Assembly (NCBI GenBank): GCA_005281725.1 | Contig: SSBO01000012.1 | Coordinates: forward strand, 1,161,911 to 1,225,910 | Direction of reading: 5' to 3' | Source of the DNA: Wuchereria bancrofti | Taxonomy: Eukaryota > Nematoda > Chromadorea > Rhabditida > Onchocercidae | Length of the DNA stretch: 64,000 nt | In this document: positions 1-11,600 of the stretch, in pieces | Numbering within the stretch: the stretch's first letter is position 1 | How the letters are laid out: each line of letters starts with the position of its first letter | Notes under the pieces: generated by a model | What the model was told of the DNA's origin: nothing | Databases searched by the model: none | What the model saw: only the letters and a program-made list of their open reading frames with translations | Position numbers and translations under genes: made by a program

Positions 1-149
1 TAGAAAGAAATAAATAAATAAGTAAATAAAAAGAAAATAATTGATTTCAAATTTATTTGTGAATTCAAAACTAACAATCATTTGAGCAAAAGCACATGAC
101 GCTTTTCCCCGTATTACTACTATTTATTTCCATTCTATATGACCAATTC

Positions 150-228
150 ATTCTCCCTCTCTCTCTCTCTCTACCCCTCTCCCTCTTTCTCTTTCTCTCT
201 TCCTCTCCATCTCTCTTCCTTTCTCTAA
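150..228. repeat. CT-rich microsatellite
   Basis: Uninterrupted and interrupted CT dinucleotides within a longer pyrimidine tract. Purely simple sequence. Confidence 0.8.
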
Positions 229-352
229 TCGTTTATCCTGTCAAAATTTAGCAATCAAAATTTTATCACTTTTTCTCTACTCCATTTTTTCTTCACCTCA
301 TTTCCTATTCCTAAATGAAAAGAATGAAATTAAATAGGTGACAAACAGCATG

Positions 353-440
353 AAAGAGAGAGAGAGAGAGACAGAGAGAGAAAATTTGTATGTATATGTA
401 TGGATGTGTATGTGTATGTATCTGTGTGTATGTGTATGTA
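353..440. repeat. GA repeat followed by TATG/TGTG repeat
   Basis: A GA run at about 353-381 passes into alternating TATG and TGTG tetranucleotide-like repeats at about 388-440. Open frames across it encode only periodic peptide and are not genes. Confidence 0.75.
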
Positions 441-645
441 TCTAAGGGAAGAAATGATTTTTGATGCCTTAGATTCTTTTTGTAGTAGCGAAAAATAAAT
501 TTCGAAATTCGGAAAATTTTTTGCAGCAAACTGGTGCAATGGATTGATATATTGATTTATAATGATGATAGTGATAAATGATCAAAAAAAGAATGGAATT
601 GTTAGAAGTGTAAAAGTATTTTTTGGATATTATTTTGTTAGAACT

Positions 646-728
646 TAATATTACTATTATTATTATTATTATTTATTATTATCATTATTAATTGTTATAT
701 TTATTCATTGTTATTATTATTATCATCA
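646..728. repeat. ATT trinucleotide repeat
   Basis: An interrupted ATT/TTA microsatellite, of the same kind as those near 59722 and 63672. Confidence 0.75.
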
Positions 729-825
729 TTATTTATCAGTTATTAATTGTTAATTATTAATTATATCGAAGTAACAAATTCTTTTTTTGCGTGCATGTAT
801 TGAATTGAAGAAAAATTTATGGTAG

Positions 826-1122
826 ACACACAGGCGTAGAAAGATGTACGATACAGCCACGTGTATTAGGAAAGGTGTACGGTACATCCACGTATATTGA
901 GAAAGATTACGGTACATCCACATGTATTAGGAAAGATGTACGGTACACCCACGTGTGCTGGAAAAAGTGTACGGTACACTCGAGTGTATTAGGAAGGCAT
1001 GTAGTACATTCGTGTACTGGGAAGGTGTACTGTACACACGTGTATTGAGGAGAGTGTACTGTGCACACACGTGTACTGGGAAAGGTATACAGTACATACA
1101 CGTGCGGTTTACGGTATACGCA
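826..1122. repeat. Diverged minisatellite, unit about 28-31 bases, about nine copies
   Basis: Successive units share a core of CACGTGTATTRGGAAAGGTG followed by TACGGTACAYC. Units begin near each CACGTGT/CGTGTA occurrence from about 858 to 1100. Copies differ by substitutions and one- to two-base indels, so this is an old array. Each unit contains near-palindromes (GTGTACGGTACAC-like) and an E-box-like CACGTG. It is clearly more GC-rich than its surroundings. The open frames across it on both strands (about 907-1161) simply read through the repeat. Confidence 0.85.
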
Positions 1123-2372
1123 TGTATTGATATGTTTGGAATATTCCCGAAAAATTGTTAATTGAATGTGAAAATTACAGATTGATAAATTACCAAAATA
1201 CCAAATAATTTTGCAAATATGATGAGTGAATTATGAGAAATGTTTTTGTCCTTTTTTTTCCTCTCATAAAATGACATACTGCCATAAAATTTGACCGAGA
1301 ATTCCTGTTAATTTAAGCAATCGCGAATTTAACCAACAAATCCTAACAGATGTCCACATTATCGACAATTTTCTTATAATACAATTGATTGAATGAAAAT
1401 ATTTCATTCTAATAGTTAGTATCAATCTAATAATCTAATAATTATCAATGATACTTACCTACTTTCTTATTTGTTTTTTAACTTATCTACTAGTAATTTA
1501 CTAGCAATTTACTGACAACCTTATCAATTCCTTTATCATGATTTCTTCCACTAATAGTTACCAGCTATTAGAGACAGAAAGCTTTCAGTCGGACAATCCG
1601 AATCGATGTTTTGAGGACAGTTAAAAAAAAATTTTCAATCTTCCTTTCTCATCCTCTTTCTCTCTCTCTCCCTTTCTCTCTCTTTCTCTCCCTCTATTCT
1701 GTTTTCATAAAACTTTAGGCTGTACAAGTAAATAAATTTACATACATAATTTTCCCTAGCTTACATTACTAAAATTTAGATGCAATGCTGATAAAGAATC
1801 ATAAATATGATAAGATTGATTTCTGGAAATTGTTTTTAATAATTTTAGTGAAAAGCTTATATCAACTTAAATATCATTGAAATAATATATTTTTAGCTGA
1901 ATTGCTTGCTTACTAATTGAGCTAATCAATAGTATTGCGCTAAAGTTATATGAGCGTATATACGTAGTGTTATATTTCTTTCATTCTTCCACTATTCAAT
2001 AAACTAAACTATTAAAGCATTTGACAAATTATTAGCAAAGAATTGAAGAAAAATCATTTTATTGCATAAAAAATTTTGCTTACATTCATATAAATATGTA
2101 TTATTAATGGAATTTAAAGAAAATTTAAAAAAATGATTAAAATTTGTCAAATTTTAATTAATTGAAAAATATACGATGTGAAATTTCATCCATAACCTTT
2201 TCTAACTTCCATAATATTTAATAATAAACGATTTGAAAAAATGCAAAATAAAAAAAAAATTTTTTTTCTCTTTCCTCCTTTTTTGCATATACTACAATTT
2301 ATATTTTGATGAATGAAAATACTCATTATGATGTATGATAATTATCATTACAAGAAAATTGGGAAGATACAA

Positions 2373-2375
2373 AGA

Positions 2376-2404
<29 letters not shown>
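2373..2404. repeat. GA microsatellite
   Basis: GA dinucleotide run ending in a poly-A stretch. Confidence 0.8.
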
Positions 2405-2406
<2 letters not shown>

Positions 2407-4302
2407 AAAAAAACAGGAAATAACTGATCAAATCTATAATTAGTTAATTTTTAAAAGCAAAAAATTTCATATAATTTTTTTTCTTCTCTTTTTCATCTGT
2501 CAATAAAAAATTACTTCAATTTGTCATTGTTAATTTGATTATTCATAATGTCGCTATTTTACAAATAAATATATACAATAGCAATGAAATATGTCGATCA
2601 GTTAAATTATATGTTTGCTCTTTATGCTGCAAAAGAAAATTTCAATAGCACCAATATTTTGACCTTGGATGAAAATTAAAATGGGAAAATTGAAGTAGGC
2701 AAACAGGTCGATTTCATGAAAACTGTAAATAATGTGCAGATATATATTCCTTCTTCAAATTTTGATATATAATGTAATAATACAAATATAAAAAAAATAA
2801 TAATAGATATTATGTATTAAATGAAATTACAATGTATTAAATGGAATTATCGTATATTAAATATAAATATTACATATTAAATGGAAATAGAAAGAATACA
2901 CATAAATTTTTTGAAAAAATATACTATTACTAAATATTCTACAATATAAAATAATATTGTTTCATTAAAAAATCTTACACATTATTATTTCATAATTGAA
3001 GAAAAAAAAAAAATTTTTTTTTAAAGATAAATAAAGTCGAATGTGATAAAATAATCAAATCAATGCAGTAAAAAGAAATTTGAAAGAAGAAATGAAGGAG
3101 AGAAATAGACAGAAATGAAAATTTGATGAAACAAAATGAAATAATAAAAAAAATAGATGAAAAAAGAAAGAAAAAAAAGGAAGAAAGAAGGAAATTATCT
3201 AAAACTTTTTGAAAGCGAAAAAAAGATTGAAATACCAAAATTTATTCATACAAATGTTGGAATATTTCATTAAACATTTTTTTAAAATCTATTAGAAATG
3301 GAAATTAATTGTGATATTTCCCTTTTTAAAAAAAAAATAATTGAAATTAGTTGTAAATTTTTGTGAAATATTTGACACGATAAATGAATATTTGAAAGAA
3401 ATAAGTGTTTAAATTTTTAAACAGAAAATTTGAAAGTTTTTCATTACAAATATTTGTATCTAAATTATGTGGCAAATCAGTTATTTTTCCTATAAAACAA
3501 ATAACTAGAAATGATTGCAAATGTTTAAAAAAAAATAGAAAAAAAGGGAAAAGGAAATATAAATTGCAAAATTACATTTTACATAAAATGAACAAATGAC
3601 AACTGATAAACAGTAAATGCAATATTTTTAATTTAGATGATATATAGGGTGAATCACTTTATAAATTTAAAAAGATAAATTTCTTTGTTACTAATTATCC
3701 ATCTCTCATTTACATCCTATCATTTCTTATATGAGAAATATTCATTATTATTCTTGCAAAATTTTACATATTTTATGATTCCATTTTAATTTAATAATTT
3801 CATAATAGTTTTTACAAATAATACAACAAATATAATTTAATAAATTTAACATTTAATTTTATAAATTTGAAATTTTTTCATTAATTATCAGTTATTCACT
3901 TTTAAATGATAGAAATTTTACAAATTTGTAAGATTTATCATAAATGTAAAAAAGTAAAAAAAAGAAGTATAAAATAAAAATTTTAAAATTAAATCAAAAA
4001 GTGTAATTTCATCATATCTAATATTCTCTCTGTAAAAACTGTATAGTATTTGATGAGAAAAATGATAACAATCAATGATTGTTTGAAGAGAAAAAATAAT
4101 CCAACCAATGTTAGCAATACGAAAGAGTATATTTAGTTAACAATGATAAGATTTATCATTGATGTAATTTCAGCAAAAATTTTGCCAATTTATCAAATTT
4201 GATTAATTTATACTATATCAATGATGAATATGGCAAGATAACAAAAACAAATCTTCATTTGCGGGTTCTATTCTGGCTCTTTTTTTTGTAATTTTTGGAA
4301 AT

Positions 4303-4322
4303 TATCCGGCTCTTACCGGATA
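4303..4322. repeat. Short perfect inverted repeat
   Basis: TATCCGG and CCGGATA form a perfect 7-base inverted repeat around a 6-base spacer (CTCTTA). It could form a small hairpin. No function is implied by the context. Confidence 0.5.
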
Positions 4323-5683
4323 GATAATTATGAATTCTGATATTAACTGGAATTATTAACTAAGAAAAATAATATTATTTAAGTATAAATAAGTATTTAA
4401 AATATTTGATAGATGAAAAAAAAGATTCTTTTTTTTTTGGAGTTACAATAAGAATGATTGCATATACTTTTGCTATTATCAAGACTTTTGATTGAATAGA
4501 AAAAAAATTAAAAATTTGATTGGCAAAAAATGAAAATTAATCATATTTCAAAATTAAAAATTTTCTTCTATAGTCAATTCGATTTGATTAAAAATAATTA
4601 AATAATTGAGTTCATTTAAATTTAACAGAATTTTTTTGAAAATAAAAATAGAACAGAGGAAAAGAGAGGGAGAGAGAGAAAAAAAATTATTATTTATTGA
4701 AAATATGCATAACAATGATGAGTTACTTAATGGGTGAGACAATAATGGTGTCATATCGCTACAACTGAGAAAATGACTATGGACCGTGAAATAGAGGGTG
4801 CGAAGAGGTGATTAAGCCGGAACGTTCCGTTTCATTTTTCTGGTTTTCCGTTTTTTTTTTTTCTGTTCTCGGGTATATCCAATATAAAACCGGTGATTTA
4901 AGAAATGATTAATGCAATATGGATGTAGTAACAGTATATATATGATGCTAAAGATTTGAAAAAAAAGAACGAACAAATTTGCAAATATGTAAATTCAATT
5001 CTTATCTTCCGGTTTTTTGCATTCTTGGTTATTCAGTTATAAATGAATTTGGGAAAATCAGAAAAATTTGATAATCAAATGGTTTTTTTTTTTTGCGGTA
5101 ATCTATAGTATTAGTTTCGTTTTCTTATTAAATGAATTCATCATTGACTTCATCCATTTGCTTTTTTGTTTTTATTCGAAATGTTTGAATTGGAATAACA
5201 AGCAATGGAATAACATAACTTGAATATGTCTTCCTGGCAACTAATTGGTATCACGAAAAAAATAACTGGATATAGTTCAGGAATTTCGTCTGTGTACTGA
5301 AATGATGTTACTGTAGCCAGTTTAACTGGTTGAAGTCAAGTAAATAAGTTATTGTGCTTCTCTGATTATTAGGAAAAGCAAATATTGTCATGAATCCCTC
5401 GCAAGGTTCATATTTCGGTTTCATCCATATATTATTAACACAAGAATAATTCATTAGTGCTAATTATCGTTAGTGCATAAACTGATAAGAAGTCAGTACT
5501 AAGTGAAATGAAAGTTAGTGTGTGACTGAGTTGAAAAAAAAAAGTGAACTGATTGGTATTAAGTGAATTGGAGTAAACTGAATCGAAATTTTATGGTTAT
5601 GAAGCATGAAACGCTATGTGGTTGATACTAATCGATTGATTGTTCACTCTTCATCTGATTCTGATTTGATTATATCATTTCAG

Positions 5684-8600
5684 ATGGAAGTGAGGTCGGG
5701 TAATGTTGCAAAACTGGTAAATCGTTTGAGCAGAGATCTTTCACAGCTGAACAAGACAACAACAGCACCATCGATAGATGTCAATTTTAGACGATCTGGT
5801 AAGCTATCTAACTGGTTTTATCTTCGAGTAAATATAAGTTGTAATGAAATTCTAGTATAGATAATAATCTCCGAAGTTTTTCAGGTTTTAATACTAAAAT
5901 TTAATGCACTTAATTTTTACAATAAAATTACCAAAAAGAAAAAAAAAACTTCCCTAAATATCGTAAAATATATGAAGATCACTAAAAATATTATAAGGGA
6001 ATAAAAAGTTTGGCGGTTTTTTTTTATTATACTTTCTAATAAGAAGTGGACGCACAATGTGCGAAATCCAACCATAGGATATTATGATATGCAACTTTTT
6101 AATCTATTCTTCTGCCCATTAGTTGGCGAGGAGCAGTAGAGTTTGGGTACTGGTGTGAAATTTGCGACCTGATCTTTATGGATACTGCAAAAAGATTACT
6201 GGTCATTTTCTTCCCGGTGAATTTATTATAAGTCTAGAAGCTCTCGGCTGTTTTTGTAAAATAATATTTGTACCTCTTATTAAAGGTATTATTGTGTTTG
6301 TTTAGGCTTATTGCATGAAATAATTTTGCACTGCCAATACTGCATATTAATTTTGAAATAAATTAATGCTGTTAATTGCATATATTCTAGTATCTGTTTT
6401 GTCTGGTAACTCAAGCTTGATGCATATGCATCCTCCACTAGGGACTTAATTGAATTTTTCTATTTCATCCGTAATACACGGTAGTGATTCTTTCATATAA
6501 CGAGAATAATCTTCAACAATATGCATAGATGTCACTTACCATCTTTTTTTGAATATGCCTTTTTAAAGTAAATGTGCTTTATTTTTCTCTCAAACATAAA
6601 AAAAAACATAAAAATGGAAAATTAGAAAAAAATATATTGAAATGAGAGAAAGAATTAATAGAAGTTCTATAAAACATTTAAATGAAATGAAGAACGGAGG
6701 AAAAGCTAAGGCAATATTTAGAATGCATTAAATATAGAATTGGTATATGATCTTTTCCCTAAAAGAAAATATTTATATGTTTACCATTCTTTCCGTTACT
6801 AATTCTTTATGTTGCCCTTGCTCTGTACGTACGGAAAAACCGATCTTCTTTTGACCGTTCAGTTATGTAAAAAGATCCGAATTGTTCCCAGTCGAACCTT
6901 TTAATCGCACCTTCATATAATTGAACCGGTTTTTTGCGAACAGTGAATTGATGATTGGATGTGTTTGCAAAAACGAATCATGTGAACATTCATTGCTTTT
7001 GAATATTTAAGATGTTTTGACGAATAGAAATGCGTCAATCGAATTATTTTATATGTTTTTTTTTCTACGATATAAATGTTTTAATAGTCCAGTTGAATAG
7101 CAGAAGAATTTTTTAGGATAAATATATTGGAAGTAGTTGACCCTTTCAAGAAATTTACTCTGTAGATTTTTTTAGCTGTATTGAGGTGATTTTAATGGAG
7201 TTAATTTAGTTTAATATTGGTAAGGGTTTTCAATCAAATCTTATTCTCAGATATATTTTGTATTGTATTATAGGTTTTTAGATTGATTTTTTTTTGTTCA
7301 AAAAAAAAAGAAAAAAAAGTATCATGGTCACGATCATAGTAGATACTTGTGGATTACTGAATTCTTAAATGTATAAGTAGAAGCAAAGGAAAACATCAAG
7401 TAAAATATTGGATTAGAGTGCAGGAACTGTGGTAAGGAATGCGAAATATGCTTACAATACTTAGGATAGTTTTTTTTTTTCTCATATATTGTTAAAAAAA
7501 ATGTAGAAATGCTTCTGAAATGCATATGTTTTTAATAGAAAATTAGCATTTGCTATCATTATTACTGGAGAAGCGTTCTTCGTATTAATGATAAAAGATG
7601 AATCATACTTATTTTCCCGTGTATTTCCCAAGAATTTAAACGAGATCGCAAAGTATATTGCATCACTGTTGAATGTAATAAGCAGATCTCAATAAAATCG
7701 TTTAGTCTCTTTATTCCTAATAAAGAAAAATGCTAGGTAATGTGTAATTAAGATACGATGTAGTTAACATTTTTCAATTGTAATTCTTATTTGACGAAAT
7801 CTACCATTCACGTCATTTTTGTCAGCTTCTCGTTGTAGTTATTTAAATTTTATCTGTTAACATGTATTTTATTCTCTCAATTTTTCAAAAACTTTTTTTA
7901 ATTTTTAATTTATTTCTCTACTGATTTTGTGTCTTTCTGTTTTGTTAAGAATATATTCTTATGTAATAGCTTTCTGGTAAGCTTTGAATAAATTAGCTAG
8001 TATGAAGCATTTGTATCAGTTACTACTTTTAACCAATTAAATTCATAAGTAAGGAACCGCTGTTATTAAAATGTACAGCAGTATGTAATTAAAGAATAGC
8101 ATAAGTTTGTGATTTTTTTTGTGCAATTTTTTTTTATTATCATTGATGTGCAAATAATTCCGTGAAATTCTTTAAAAAAAGGAACATTTTGCTTGTTAAG
8201 CATTCTTTGCTAGGTTAATGATAATGAGTAGGTTTTTTCAAGCTAAAAAAGTTTCAATTGTTTATTAAAATTTTATTTTAATAGACATTTAACTAATATA
8301 ATCGTTTTCCTTTTCAGTTGATTATTAATGAGTTGAAAGTGAGTTGAAAAACTTTTGCTCATTTCTGCAATGTATAAATAGATGTTGGAAGTTATAAATG
8401 AAGTATTTAATTTGATTTGAAAAATAATATTAGAAGAGAAAATGATTCATCCAGAAGGCGTAGTGAACAAAAATAGGGTTTAGTGCATGCTAAATGAAGA
8501 AAAAAGGGGAAGAGGAGGAGGAGGAGGAGGATACACAGTGCAGAAAGGCACAAAATCGGTGCTAATATGATTTGTTTCAGTGTTCGTTATGGTAGTTGAA

Positions 8601-11600
8601 AAAGCATAGAAGTTTTTAAAATCATTTTAATTTTCCGTGTTTTCTTTTTATATTGCTAAGTAAAGTTATGTTCCATTAGGCTATATGTATATTAAGTTCC
8701 TATTTTAGTTGAAATTCAAATAAAACTTGTAATATTTAAGTATAATTCTTTTCTGAATTATATAATCTGTAAATGTATCCTTATAGCTTTCAATATACAA
8801 GAAAACGTGTACTTATACATGTATGTTTCATTGTTATAATTTATTTTGGTATTTTTGGAAATATTTTTTTGCAAATTTCAATTGATTTTTTTCAATCTTT
8901 TATGTTTATGAAGATACAGTATCTTAGATTTGATCTGTTAATTTTTGATGTCTTTAATTCCGAATTATGTAATCATTCGTGGGATGTGGAAATTGATTTA
9001 CGAATTAGTGAGCAAAGTGCAAAGTATTATGATATGTAAAGATGAAAATTTGTTCGATGATAATCGGCATGTTAACAAAAAATACGATTTTTTTTTCTCC
9101 CGTTTTGAGCTTCTATTATTTACATTGTCAAATGTTGATTGCTCAGTACTGCTGTACTTGGGAAGATACATTATTTTATTATAAGGCTGTGAAATATAAA
9201 ACTTTCATGCATTACAATATCATTAAAAGTTTGAATTCGTAAAACAAAATAAAGTTTAAATAAACGATGAAATCAAAAAAAATTTCACATTTACATTGGA
9301 TAATATTCTGACTTGGTAAGATGTTATGAAGAAAATTGTTCAAATTTGCAGAAGTTAATGTATTATTAGTTTACTGCAATTTACTCTTTTGTTTTCATTT
9401 CCTTCATTGACAGGTACTATGTCGATGCGTTCAGCAACAGTGAGATTTTCCTATAAAGCAGCACATGAGGATGAACTTGACCTGGAAGTAGATGATATAA
9501 TTGATGTTCTAGACGAAGCAGAGGCGGGATGGATGAAAGGAAAATTAAGGAGTACGGGTCGGATTGGATTATTCCCTACTAATTTTGTTCATTTCCTTGG
9601 TAAACTTATCATTTTTATAGTGATTTCTTCTTTTTGTATAGATTTTTAGTTTTATTTGTTCAAGATAGATAATGCTTTATTTGTCTTCCAAAAAAAAGAC
9701 TGCAATCAATATTGACGAAGTTAGTTAGTTTCATATCGTGCCGATTCCAAATGAATACTTTTTTTTTTTATTTATTTTTGAAAATCATTCGATATGATTT
9801 TATGCATGCTAAATTTTCCAAATCCACTTTGAATGATTCGGTGATTTGTTAGCTACTGATTCGGTTACGTGAGATAACGTAGAACATAGTGACGAAAAGG
9901 TATAACAAATTAGTTACATGTGCAATTTCTTCTATATATTTTTCTGTAATTTTGCTGAAATTTGTCTTTTTTAGATAAAACAGCGGGTAATAGTGATACT
10001 TTGAAATCAAACGATGCTAAGAAGAATTTTTCGGGTAAGTAGTTTTATAACAATTCTCTTATTAGTGATTTTCACAAAATTCGGTAATGGATAACTAGAC
10101 TGTGTAGTTGCTTAGTTTCGCTTTCGGCTGATATGGTTCAAAAACTATTTACTGTTAGACGTTTATAGCGCTTATCACATGTCTCACCCGTTTTTGGTTT
10201 TTAATCTCTCGGACTGTTAATTTAAAGTGGTAACCTAATATTTTCCTTTTATACGATATGAACAGGGATTGTTAATATTGTTATTGCTATTAACCTTGTC
10301 TTTATTATAAATATAATGGTCATTATTTGGTGAGAGCTAACTGAAAATTCCTGTTTTTCTGATTTTATCATGATCTTACAACTGTGTAACAAAAAATTTT
10401 GTAGCAAGCGAATGGAAGGAGAAAGATTAGATGCTGAAATTAATGAAAATGATTTTGTTCACCTTTTCATATCACTAAGAGATTGAATCATGAAATGATG
10501 ACATGCAATCGGTTTAAACACTTCTGTTATTATTTACTCCATATTTTCATTACAGTTTAGTACATCGAACATTGCAGCTTTGAATCTATCTAAATCAAAA
10601 AAAAAAAAAAAAATCTAGATCTAACAATTTAACCATTCAAATCCGTCAACAAGTTAATGGCTAGTATTAAATCAGTAATAATGGAATTAATGAAAATTTG
10701 TTACCATTAGTTCATTTTTGTAATTTCTTTTTATATTTGCAGGTGATATGCTGCCCGAAATGCCTACCTCACGATTATCCCTAGTAAGTGAACCGTCAGA
10801 GAATCGCATAAATTATCACATATCTGGTGTCACAGCTACAACTTTGGGGAAAAAAAAAGTGAATTCACGAGGTTATTAACTTTTCTGCCTTTGACGTGAT
10901 AAAATGCGGTATTAATTCCATGATGGGACTATAAATTAAAGGTTTTTTGACACCTGTGGATTATACTAGAATTTTCAGAATCCCTGTAATTCATTTGTGC
11001 ACAAAAATTTTAATTCTTTTCATGTATTTATCATTTTACACAAGCAATTTTATTTTATTTTCTCTTTTTTTTTAAAAAATAAAATTTATAATATTAACAT
11101 TAATTGGAAATCGGAGGAGAAATAATTATAGGCTTTATCCTTTCATTAAGAATTACATCCGTCTGGATTTAGTATTTTTTTATGAGCGTTCAGAATGTAA
11201 AGCTATTATTATATTTTTATTAGTCGGAAGATTTGGAACCTTTGAAATTTTTTTTTTTTAATGGTAGAGATAATAAATAGTAACAACTGTTCAAGGGCAC
11301 GTGGAATGATGTATCATCTGTGTTGCTATGATTTGCAGACAAGTTAGTTGAGTTTGTTGGGATTATACTTCAACTACTGATCGGTTAAATAACAAAACTT
11401 TGAGGATTTCTGTTCTACTGGCTTTCGATTTCAATAAACTATATTAATTTAGAAACTTTTAAATTTTAACTTTTGCTGTTCTTTTCTTTTTTGACAAGTC
11501 TCCAGTAGGGCTGATTAGTGGATGAAATAATTGGATAACAGAGGTATTGTTTGTGTGCATGCGGAATGACTGATGGAAATGATAATTCTTATTATTTATG

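Larger units (their letters stand above)
1..5683. other. Intergenic region upstream of the SH3 adaptor gene
   Basis: No convincing coding exon on either strand. The stretch is AT-rich with homopolymer A and T runs. It holds pyrimidine (CT) repeats near 150-228, GA repeats near 353-381 and 2373-2404, a TATG/TGTG-type repeat near 388-440, ATT repeats near 646-728, and the minisatellite at 826-1122. The last kilobase presumably carries the promoter of the SH3 adaptor gene. No TATA box or other core element can be assigned with confidence. Confidence 0.6.

Noticed and set aside
907..1161. Overlapping open frames on both strands
   Set aside because: They follow the period of the minisatellite; no similarity to any family and no start context.
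8773..9242. Three overlapping forward open frames inside the first intron of the SH3 adaptor gene
   Set aside because: Low-complexity AT-rich peptides with no SH3 or other domain; the flanking exons join in frame without them.
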